This document shows positions 1 through 5,872 of a stretch of DNA of 5,872 bases, piece by piece. Numbering within the stretch: the stretch's first letter is position 1; each line of letters begins with the position of its first letter. This stretch comes from Calditrichota bacterium (GTDB lineage Bacteria; Zhuqueibacterota; Zhuqueibacteria; Residuimicrobiales; Krinioviventaceae), in assembly GCA_003818595.1 (NCBI GenBank), contig RPQV01000238.1:1-5872 (forward strand), read 5' to 3'. The position numbers and the translations under genes are program-made. Below the pieces are notes generated by a model, which saw only the letters and a program-made list of their open reading frames with translations, had not been told where the DNA came from and ran no database searches.

Positions 1-495
1 GGCCAAGTCATTCCCCGACGTCCTGGGCAGGAACGAAGGGGAGAGAGAGACGTCGAGGCGAATCGATTCGTTGCAGACTGAGAGCGGCGATCGAGGTTCT
101 GCTTGCGCGGCCTGTCAGTTTACCGCCGCCGATGAGCGGTACGCGCTGAACTTTTATTATGCCGATGGTGCGGGAATCAAATAGGGAAAAGTTGCTGGAG
201 ACATATCCTCCGAGTCCATATTCGAAAATGCCGCCGCTGCCGAAATGAAACAATCCGGCACTCTGGATGAAGAATGCCCGTTTCTCCTCACAGAAGATTC
301 ATATAGTTTCCTGATCGCTGGTGATCGCATCGCCCTGAACGCCGAGGCAAAGATGCGCTCGGGTTTAGCGTCATAGCCCTGAATGCCGAAATAGAGCGCG
401 CGATCATCATGCAGCACCATGATGCGGGTTTTTTCGCGGGACGGCGCCCGATCTTGCGGCTGGCGCTGATAGAAATAGTCTTCATAAGATAGTTC
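1..495 (-). pseudogene. Decayed DUF5916-type outer-membrane protein (CBM9-like domain plus start of the barrel region), partial
   Basis: Broken remnant of a DUF5916 family protein (a secreted CBM9/DOMON-like N-terminal domain followed by an outer-membrane barrel-like region; substrate generally unknown). Reading right to left, one frame (about 495-337) encodes YEDYFYQRQPQDRAPSREKT and then DDRALYFGIQGYDAKPERI, which matches the family's conserved N-terminal strands. A second frame carries GDAITSDQETI (334-302, resembling the family's RRD..SDD stretch), then an in-frame TGA (299-301). The same second frame continues with EEKRAFFIQSAGLFHFGSGG (from about 289), FDSRTIG, then VPLIGGGKLTGR, all hallmarks of the later barrel part, and ends at a TGA (8-10) after DVGE. 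Thus there is a frameshift near 340, a stop at 299-301, an internal deletion I infer to be roughly 150-200 codons between the two parts, and loss of the 5' end with its signal peptide. The 3' part runs off the window. Family assignment is from memory of conserved motifs; the decay is visible directly. Confidence 0.72.
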
Positions 496-499
496 TCAG

Positions 500-3400
500 C
501 TATTTTATTGTCCGCGGCAATTTAATAACAAACTCTGTAAACTTGCCTTCTTCGGTGTCAAAGCTGATGTGCCCGTTATGTTCATGCACAACAATTTCAT
601 AGCTAATCGACAATCCCAAACCGGTCCCTTGGCTGGCGGGCTTGGTTGTAAAAAATGGCGTAAATAATTTGTCACGAACCGAAGTGGGGACGCCATTGCC
701 GTTGTCGCGAATACGAATCTCAATCTCTTTCGAGTGATTGCGACTGGTTACGCTAAGCAGAGGCACAAAACCGGCATTTGTGCTCTGTTTTTTGCGAAAC
801 GCTTCGTAGCACGCATTGGATAAAATATTGAGAAAAACGCGGCTTATATTTTGTGGTACCACCTCCAATTTTCCGATGGCGGGATCAAGATCCGTTTCTA
901 TTTTTATGTTAAAACTGCCGTCCTGCGCCCGCATGCCGTGATAGGCGAGGTTGATGTCTTCCTCCAGCATGGCGTTGATGTCCGTGAGCTGGCGTTCGCC
1001 GGACTTGCCGCGTGAGTGCTGCAACATACTCTTGATGATGCTGTCGGCGCGCTTTCCGTGCTCGTTAATTTTGACGGTATTATGTTTCATCGTGTCGAGT
1101 AGTTCTTCAATTGTGATCCTATCAGTTTGATTCAATTTATCACGATTTTTATTGATTTCTTCTCGCAAGTCATTGACAAGCTCAGCTGTAAGTACGGCAA
1201 AATTATTGACAAAATTCAATGGATTCTTGATTTCATGCGCAATTCCGGCGGTTAAAGCACCCAATGCCGCCAGTTTTGATTGAGTTACCAATTTATCCTG
1301 TGTACTTTTTAAATCATTCAACAATTCATGAACCTGGCGGTAGGCATCGGCGTTTTCCAGGGCAATGGCACTGTAGGTGGCCAGATTGCGCAACATGTAA
1401 AGGTGGTAATCGGTGAAGGCATTCTTGTCAAAACTCTGTGCGGTAATCACACCAATGGTTTTTTCCTTGTGCAGCAAAGGCAAGTAAAGGATGGATTCAG
1501 GATTTTCTGCTGTCATGGCTGGTTTCAGTTCTTTAATATATTTGATATAATCCCTGCCATAGTCATTAATAATCACTTCTGCCTGATTTTTAAAACACCA
1601 GACAGCAAGCTCGTTGTCGTCACTCAGCGGAACGGAGAATTCAGTAAGGGTTTCACCTTTTTCTTTTGTTGCCGGGAAAATAAGATGCTCTGTCTCCTCT
1701 TGATACAGGCCGATGCCAAATACAGAGGCATCCATCAGATTGTTGACATTTTGGTAAACCGTGTCGATAATCGCTTTGATAGAGAGGTTCTCGGTTATAT
1801 CCCTACCGATACGGCTGAGCTGCTCAACATTGTCTTTTTGCAATTTGATTTCCGCAGTACGCTCTTGGACAATTTTTTCCAGCCCTTTGCTGCGTTGTTG
1901 CAGCTGCCGAGTGCGGAGTCGTACCAAACCATAAATTAATACAAAAATTAAAATGACATCAATTGAATACGCTACCTTGGTACGCCACCAGGGTGGTTGG
2001 ATGACAATAACAAGTTTCGCTTCATCTTCAGACCAAATGCCATCGCCATTGGCGCCTTTCGCATGGAAAACATATTGTCCCGGATTCAGATTTGTATACA
2101 CGGCAAATCGATTGGCGCCTGCATCCAGCCAGTTTTTATCATAATTTTCCAGCCAGTACTTGTATTGATTTTTTTCCGGGTAGCTGAAATGCAAAGCCTT
2201 CATTTCAATTGTGATATCATTGTCCGAGTAATCAAGATGTATTTCTTCGGTCAATGATATATCTTGTTTGAGCGGAGAGTCTTTGCTGATGGGAATAGAG
2301 CCGCCGTCTATCTTGATATCTGTTAACAAGATTTTTGGGGGGATAATATTCAGTTTGATGTCACGCGGGTGAAAGCTGATCATACCATCGAATACGGTTG
2401 ACAAGTAGAATGTGCCATCGTCGGACTTGAACGCGCCTATGTGAAGGGCATTGCTGGGCAAGCCATGCTGTTCGGTGAATGTTGTAAATGTTTTTGATTC
2501 CGGGTCAAATTTCAACAATCCACCGCCCTCAACGGCACACCATAAATTTCCCTCCTCATCCTCTAAAACAGCATCAATTTTTTGAGAGAAAGTGCAGCGG
2601 CTTTTTGCGAAAAACTCCACATTGCCGCTTTGTGAATCAAAAAGGCCCAGGCCATTATACTCAGTTCCAAGCCATATTCTGTTTTTTGAATCCTCAAAAA
2701 TTGTGAATATGGACAGGCCATCGAGCAGGCAGGCTAAACGATCTTTTTCATTATCATAGCGATACAAACCTACCTCAGTTCCTATCCATATAGCGCCGAA
2801 CCTGTCCTCCAGGATGCACCACATTCCGGGTACATTGGTTAAATCAGAGCCAAAAGAGTATCGGATAAATGAATCGCTCTCGTCACGATAGCGACTTAAT
2901 CCGCTGTAGTTGCTTCCGATCCAAAGTCTGCCTGCTTTGTCCCGATGAATGCACCATACGAGATCATGGCTGATTGTTGTTGAATCATTTTTGTTATTTC
3001 GATATTGTTTTATTTGCCCGTCTGCTTTCCGGTGAATGAGACCCGTTCCACTTGTACCCATCCACAATGAGTTATCATCATCTTGGAAAAGGCAAACAAA
3101 ATTATTGCATGGCCTGCCAAGTCGGCCATGAAAAGTTCTGTCTTCAATGGAAGAGAATTGCTGCTGCAACTGATTATATAAAAAAAGCTCATTGGGCGTG
3201 AGTACCCAAAGTGATGAAGGATGATCACGTGATTTTAAAATCGCATATATTGTTGATTTTTCCGGTAATGGTATTCTGTTCGAGGCCGGCAGAATGTGAT
3301 TAAAATATTGGGAAAGAGGATTGAGCCTCAAGACTCCTCGATGTTCACGACCAAACCACAGGTTGCCGAAACTATCCCGGTAAAATGCATCCAGTGCATT

Positions 3401-4537
3401 GGCGCCGAGATTCTTTTCAAATCGTGTATCGACTGAGATGGACAACAAATTATGCGTTTGATTATGAATGAGATATATTTCCTCGCCTTTCGTCGTCCAT
3501 ATATATCCATCCTCCTGAGCGTAAAATGGCAGCAATTGTTTATTGTTCTCCGGTATATTGACCGGATTATCGAAATAGACAAAGCTGTCCGTAGAACGAT
3601 CAAGATAGCAGAGTCCGCGACTTGTGTACAGCCACAAAAGATTTTGATTGTCCTGAAATACATAATAGCAAAAATTATCCGGCAGATTGTTATGATTTTT
3701 AGTTTTCACACTAAAATGAGATAGGGTATTGCTCTGCGGTTCATATCGAAAAAGACCCTCGCCCCATGTCGATATCCAAAGCTGATGTTCAGCATCTTCA
3801 AAAAGAGAAGGAATGCAGACCGTGTCCAGGATTGCTGACTGCAAAAAGGTGAATGAAGCCGGACGAAATGAATCATCCGCTTCATGGTAACGGTTCAATC
3901 CATGGAGGGTGCCGATCCAAATAGAACCGGAATGATCTCTAATGATGGGTGTGAGTTTTGGAAGCCGATTTGCCCAGCTATATACCCTTTCGTGACTGAT
4001 GGTGAACGGATTCAGTGGATCATGACGATAATGCGCTATCTGTCCTGAATTAATATCCAATCGATCGATGAGGGCATTCGAATGAATAATCCAGAGATGA
4101 TCTTGAGTATCATAATAAAGATTGTAAATCGAATCACTACTCAAACTGACCGAGTCTTTTTCCGACTGCATGAAATGATAGAATTTATTTTCACGACGGT
4201 CGTACTTGTTCAAGCCATCCGCCGTTCCAATCCATAGATTTCCACGATTGTCTTCAGCCATTGTTCGGATGTTCGAATGCGATATTGAGTGAGGATCAGC
4301 AGTATCGGGCAAAAATACTTGAAAATTATAGCCATCATAGCGTGCCAGCCCATGCTGCGTGGCAAACCACAGGAATCCCTGGCTATCCTGCATGATATCA
4401 TTGACCTGAGCATGCGGGAGACCATCATCAATATAAAAATGTTTACTTTTAAATTCTATCGATCCGGCATGGAGACGAGCGAGATTTAAAAGTGACAGCG
4501 TGAGCAGTGCAAGCGTTTTTTTCTGGAGACTTGACAT
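500..4537 (-). CDS. Membrane sensor histidine kinase: double beta-propeller (reg_prop), Y_Y_Y, TM, GAF, HisKA, HATPase_c
   Basis: A 1345-residue sensor kinase that should autophosphorylate on His1101 and pass the phosphate to a response regulator. A signal peptide (residues 1-24, cleavage after LHA) is followed by a periplasmic propeller to about 724, with 14 blade motifs of the type D..G.LW(I/F)GT...GL.RYD (first Trp at 57) plus a fifteenth degenerate one (GTFYLST, 709-714). A Y_Y_Y domain (about 767-846) precedes one membrane helix (855-872), a basic coiled-coil linker (875-912), a GAF domain (about 915-1062), and HisKA with H-box GIAHEIKNPLNF. The ATPase domain has the N-box (N1237, N1241), G1 box DNGNGVP (1278-1284), F-box LFTPFFTTKP and G2 box GTGLGL (1304-1309). 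All catalytic motifs look intact. There is no receiver and no HTH_18 domain, unlike Bacteroides hybrid regulators that sense glycans with similar propellers. I chose ATG at 4537 over TTG at 4555 because it gives a compact signal peptide; neither has a strong Shine-Dalgarno sequence (only AAGAA near the ATG). The ligand and partner regulator are unknown. Confidence 0.96.
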   Translation of the reverse strand: MSSLQKKTLALLTLSLLNLARLHAGSIEFKSKHFYIDDGLPHAQVNDIMQDSQGFLWFATQHGLARYDGYNFQVFLPDTADPHSISHSNIRTMAEDNRGNLWIGTADGLNKYDRRENKFYHFMQSEKDSVSLSSDSIYNLYYDTQDHLWIIHSNALIDRLDINSGQIAHYRHDPLNPFTISHERVYSWANRLPKLTPIIRDHSGSIWIGTLHGLNRYHEADDSFRPASFTFLQSAILDTVCIPSLFEDAEHQLWISTWGEGLFRYEPQSNTLSHFSVKTKNHNNLPDNFCYYVFQDNQNLLWLYTSRGLCYLDRSTDSFVYFDNPVNIPENNKQLLPFYAQEDGYIWTTKGEEIYLIHNQTHNLLSISVDTRFEKNLGANALDAFYRDSFGNLWFGREHRGVLRLNPLSQYFNHILPASNRIPLPEKSTIYAILKSRDHPSSLWVLTPNELFLYNQLQQQFSSIEDRTFHGRLGRPCNNFVCLFQDDDNSLWMGTSGTGLIHRKADGQIKQYRNNKNDSTTISHDLVWCIHRDKAGRLWIGSNYSGLSRYRDESDSFIRYSFGSDLTNVPGMWCILEDRFGAIWIGTEVGLYRYDNEKDRLACLLDGLSIFTIFEDSKNRIWLGTEYNGLGLFDSQSGNVEFFAKSRCTFSQKIDAVLEDEEGNLWCAVEGGGLLKFDPESKTFTTFTEQHGLPSNALHIGAFKSDDGTFYLSTVFDGMISFHPRDIKLNIIPPKILLTDIKIDGGSIPISKDSPLKQDISLTEEIHLDYSDNDITIEMKALHFSYPEKNQYKYWLENYDKNWLDAGANRFAVYTNLNPGQYVFHAKGANGDGIWSEDEAKLVIVIQPPWWRTKVAYSIDVILIFVLIYGLVRLRTRQLQQRSKGLEKIVQERTAEIKLQKDNVEQLSRIGRDITENLSIKAIIDTVYQNVNNLMDASVFGIGLYQEETEHLIFPATKEKGETLTEFSVPLSDDNELAVWCFKNQAEVIINDYGRDYIKYIKELKPAMTAENPESILYLPLLHKEKTIGVITAQSFDKNAFTDYHLYMLRNLATYSAIALENADAYRQVHELLNDLKSTQDKLVTQSKLAALGALTAGIAHEIKNPLNFVNNFAVLTAELVNDLREEINKNRDKLNQTDRITIEELLDTMKHNTVKINEHGKRADSIIKSMLQHSRGKSGERQLTDINAMLEEDINLAYHGMRAQDGSFNIKIETDLDPAIGKLEVVPQNISRVFLNILSNACYEAFRKKQSTNAGFVPLLSVTSRNHSKEIEIRIRDNGNGVPTSVRDKLFTPFFTTKPASQGTGLGLSISYEIVVHEHNGHISFDTEEGKFTEFVIKLPRTIK

Positions 4538-4599
4538 AATTCTTATATGAGGCAATATAATTAGATGGCTGTATTAAATTACTACATTTTTAATAAATA
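4538..4599 (-). promoter_or_regulatory. AT-rich leader and presumed promoter region of the sensor kinase
   Basis: This very AT-rich stretch separates the kinase start from the GC-rich segment behind it, so it is the natural place for the kinase promoter. Candidate minus-strand -10-like hexamers (TTTAAT at 4578-4573, TATATT at 4557-4552) are visible, but none has a convincing partner -35 box, so I do not name a transcription start. The ribosome-binding signal before the chosen ATG is weak (AAGAA, 4 bases away). Confidence 0.35.
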
Positions 4600-4604
4600 T
4601 TAAA
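4589..4604. repeat. Perfect AT-only inverted repeat upstream of the kinase gene
   Basis: The arms TTTAATA (4589-4595) and TATTAAA (4598-4604) are perfect inverted copies around a 2-base AA spacer. The motif TATTAAA occurs again at 4572-4578. The centre lies about 60 bases before the kinase ATG, a position that would suit an operator or an upstream promoter element. The palindrome also overlaps the stop codon of the small open frame at 4600-4854. Short AT-only palindromes arise easily by chance in AT-rich DNA, so a regulatory role is only a possibility. Confidence 0.25.
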
Positions 4605-4854
4605 GAAATAAAAAAGGTATGTGGAACTTGCTTCCAAAATGGACAGAATGCGCTGCAACAGGATCGAGCGTTGCCATGCCCATCAACAGCCAGATCGCAT
4701 ACTTTTGAGCGTAACCACGGGCACGCTCGAGAAGGGCATCCTCACCCAGAGAATGGCCCAGCCCGACCGCGCTCTGCGCGTGAAATGCAACAGGCACACA
4801 GTCGCCGGCCAGATCGTGAGCGGAATGGTACACTTGCCGAAATAGAAGACCCAC
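4600..4854 (-). CDS. Hypothetical small protein, 84 codons, possibly a fragment of a longer decayed gene
   Basis: I do not recognise this protein. The frame opens with GTG at 4854, preceded at good spacing by a strong Shine-Dalgarno sequence, with an in-frame TGA a few codons upstream. It reads VGLLFRQVYHSAHDLAGDC..., with a helix-like middle (LGEDALLERARGYAQKYAIW) and a hydrophobic end (FHIPFLFL). Codon choice and composition look like real coding sequence, and GC (about 57%) exceeds that of the kinase. It has no signal peptide, clear membrane helix or catalytic motif that I can name. Directly upstream, between the META stop and this start, another frame reads LSPADAAHFNDLLHDFM, which could be the front part of the same ancestral protein separated by a frameshift. 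It may therefore be a genuine short gene, a gene relic, or a chance open frame. Confidence 0.3.
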   Translation of the reverse strand: MGLLFRQVYHSAHDLAGDCVPVAFHAQSAVGLGHSLGEDALLERARGYAQKYAIWLLMGMATLDPVAAHSVHFGSKFHIPFLFL

Positions 4855-4858
4855 AGCA

Positions 4859-4865
4859 CACCTCC
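4859..4865 (-). promoter_or_regulatory. Strong Shine-Dalgarno sequence before the GTG at 4854
   Basis: On the minus strand the bases GGAGGTG lie 4 bases before the GTG at 4854 (6 bases counted from GGAGG). This is close to the ideal complement of the 16S rRNA 3' end. It is the main reason to take the small open frame seriously, although such a match can also occur by chance in GC-rich DNA. Confidence 0.35.
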
Positions 4866-4921
4866 GGTTTCATAAAATCATGAAGCAGATCGTTAAAGTG
4901 GGCGGCATCGGCAGGGGAGAG

Positions 4922-5734
4922 CTATCGGCTGAATTCATAACAAGTGGATGCATCGTCGTTGGTAATCTTGAAAATCCCATCCCCCTCTTCATAACGGCCC
5001 GCCGCGAGAATGCGCTCAATAACTTGCCAATCAACGGTTGATGTTTGATTTCCTTCATACTTCCAACTGATCGCTGTAAATTGAATCTCGTTTTGATCGT
5101 TCATGCCGAAAATTCCCGCATATTCGTTGATGAATCCGGTGACCTGGGGAGATTTATTGTACCATTGCAGTGAGAATTCGCGATTGTCCCCCAGTTGAAG
5201 CTGAGGATAAAGTCCCAAGTCGATGAAAAAAGCAAAATCGGCGTCATTTGAACTGCGTAGCGTCAGTGTGCTGTTTATAAAGGCTGTTGCAGGCAGTTCC
5301 CGAGTGAAGTTGGAACTGTAGCTCCAGGTCGTTCCGTCTTTTTGCAGCGTCAGCATATTGCCTTTTTTCGCGATTCCGGGTTTGGCGAGCAGGTGCGAAA
5401 ACGGCACGTTTCGTTGGCCGGAACAGCCCATTTCAGTGACACTCCATTCGCGGACAAAGAGAGTGTCATGGATGATTTCGTATTTTCCACTGAGGAAATT
5501 GCAGCCGTCATGTCCCCAAATAGCGCCGTCCAATAACGCTATCATAAAGGGAGCATAATCCTCAACATCTCCCCCTGCAGCAGGAGGATCGACGTCCACG
5601 AGATTCCATTGAATGTCATCGATTTGCCCGGCATCGATAAGAGTCAGATCTTCAGGCGCGAAACGGCTTGAACAAAAAAGAGCAAGCGCACAGATCATGA
5701 CAACTGCGAGTAACAATACGACTCTTGTGTTCAT
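4922..5734 (-). CDS. Secreted or lipid-anchored protein with two META (HslJ-like) domains
   Basis: A 270-residue envelope protein. An N-terminal signal (NTR, hydrophobic 5-20, Cys21-Ser-Ser) could be a lipoprotein signal, but the residues before Cys21 (A-L-F) are a poor lipobox, so it may be a plain signal peptide or an uncleaved anchor. Residues about 41-140 form a META domain: W43-N-L opening, GHDGCN (74-79), then TEMGC (100-104), and a final strand LTLQKDGTTWSY. Cys78 and Cys104 sit at the family's conserved cysteine positions. Residues about 150-270 look like a second, diverged copy: VTGFINEYAGIF (198-209) in place of GCN.y.G.y, IQFTAIS, a helix with VIERIL, and a closing GIFKITNDDAST strand. 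META domains occur in HslJ (linked to novobiocin resistance in E. coli) and in many secreted proteins; the molecular function is unknown. I chose ATG at 5734, not the upstream TTG at 5818, because it has a strong ribosome-binding site and a signal sequence starts there. Confidence 0.87.
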   Translation of the reverse strand: MNTRVVLLLAVVMICALALFCSSRFAPEDLTLIDAGQIDDIQWNLVDVDPPAAGGDVEDYAPFMIALLDGAIWGHDGCNFLSGKYEIIHDTLFVREWSVTEMGCSGQRNVPFSHLLAKPGIAKKGNMLTLQKDGTTWSYSSNFTRELPATAFINSTLTLRSSNDADFAFFIDLGLYPQLQLGDNREFSLQWYNKSPQVTGFINEYAGIFGMNDQNEIQFTAISWKYEGNQTSTVDWQVIERILAAGRYEEGDGIFKITNDDASTCYEFSR

Positions 5735-5738
5735 CTCA

Positions 5739-5746
5739 TCACCTTT
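5739..5746 (-). promoter_or_regulatory. Shine-Dalgarno sequence of the META-domain gene
   Basis: The minus-strand sequence AAAGGTGA ends 4 bases before the ATG at 5734 (GG is 7 bases away). It matches the anti-Shine-Dalgarno core well and fixes the start codon. It also shows that this genome uses classical ribosome-binding sites for at least some genes, in contrast to the kinase, whose start has only a weak purine stretch. Confidence 0.75.
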
Positions 5747-5833
5747 AAATATCACCTGTCTGTTCATCCACTCGATATGAATCGCTACATTGTGTTCATG
5801 ATAAACTATTGGAAACAAAAATAGTTCGCCGTA

Positions 5834-5855
5834 TTTTTCATGAAAGCGTGAAAAA
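5834..5855. repeat. Inverted repeat upstream of the META-domain gene
   Basis: The arms TTTTTCA (5834-5840) and TGAAAAA (5849-5855) are perfect inverted copies around an 8-base spacer. A second, overlapping palindrome, TTTCATGAAA, occupies 5836-5845. It lies about 100-120 bases before the META gene start, in the only intergenic space on that side. It could be an operator, or the end of transcription of whatever lies beyond the window, but the stem is AT-rich and short. I find no convincing -35/-10 pair in the 138 bases before the gene. Confidence 0.25.
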
Positions 5856-5872
5856 AACGTTGCATTAAAAGA

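Noticed and set aside
157..485. Two overlapping short minus-strand frames as separate small genes
   Set aside because: One matches the conserved N-terminal motifs of DUF5916 and is better read as part of the decayed gene; the other (288-485) is a shifted shadow of it, rich in Arg and Ser, without family similarity.
487..506. Possible terminator hairpin at the end of the kinase gene (ATAG...CTAT around the stop)
   Set aside because: The stem is only 4 perfect base pairs, AT-rich, and has no downstream T-run on the minus strand.
1328..1939. A 203-codon open frame on the plus strand
   Set aside because: It lies wholly antisense to the GAF, linker and membrane part of the kinase, whose protein motifs are unmistakable in the other strand; the translated product has no recognisable domain.
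3328..3663. A 111-codon minus-strand frame inside the propeller region
   Set aside because: It is out of frame with the kinase blades, and its translation is rich in Ile, Arg and Cys with no domain character; the kinase frame is continuous through the region.
2370..4400. Possible tandem DNA repeats or CRISPR-like array in the kinase gene
   Set aside because: The regularity is at the protein level (propeller blades of about 45-55 residues) and the blades are strongly diverged in DNA; there are no identical repeats with uniform spacers.
4621..4883. Plus-strand open frames opposite the small GTG frame
   Set aside because: They have no ribosome-binding site I can see and implausible composition (many His, Arg and Pro), as expected for antisense shadows of a GC-rich coding-like segment.
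4922..5818. A longer META protein starting at TTG 5818
   Set aside because: It would bury the signal sequence 28 residues inside the protein and ignore the strong Shine-Dalgarno sequence directly before ATG 5734.

Overview
The window carries two intact protein genes, one decayed gene and one doubtful small open frame, all read from the minus strand. In transcription order (right to left) these are: a small secreted protein built from two META (HslJ-like) domains (5734-4922); a 300-base GC-rich stretch with a small open frame I do not recognise (4854-4600); a very large membrane sensor histidine kinase (4537-500); and a broken remnant of a DUF5916-type outer-membrane protein (495 to the window edge). 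I see no rRNA, tRNA, insertion sequence, CRISPR array or convincing intrinsic terminator.

Organism: the gene repertoire (two-component-regulator propeller with Y_Y_Y sensor, DUF5916 outer-membrane protein, secreted META protein) points to a Gram-negative bacterium of the FCB type (Bacteroidota, Ignavibacteriota, Calditrichota, KSB1-like or Gemmatimonadota lineages). The META gene has a strong Shine-Dalgarno sequence (AAAGGTGA), which is unusual for classical Bacteroidota and mildly favours one of the other lineages. This is inference from domain content; no marker gene is present.

How the parts fit: the kinase is the dominant object. It has a periplasmic double beta-propeller sensor, a Y_Y_Y domain, one membrane segment, a coiled-coil linker, a cytoplasmic GAF domain, then HisKA and HATPase_c. 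Unlike the well-known Bacteroides hybrid systems it has no receiver and no AraC-type DNA-binding domain, and no response regulator lies in the window, so its partner must be elsewhere. The META gene lies upstream on the same strand, but 384 bases of relic-like and AT-rich sequence separate the two, so I do not infer an operon.

Genome dynamics: the kinase gene (sampled stretches roughly 30-48% GC) sits between two more GC-rich pieces (about 61% over 1-120, about 57% over 4621-4860). The DUF5916 remnant begins within a few bases of the kinase stop and lacks its 5' end. This suggests rearrangement and gene decay around the kinase. I found no convincing new defence, mobile or RNA system. The most distinctive leads are the tandem META protein with a degenerate second domain, the DUF5916 relic, and the uncharacterised 4600-4921 segment.
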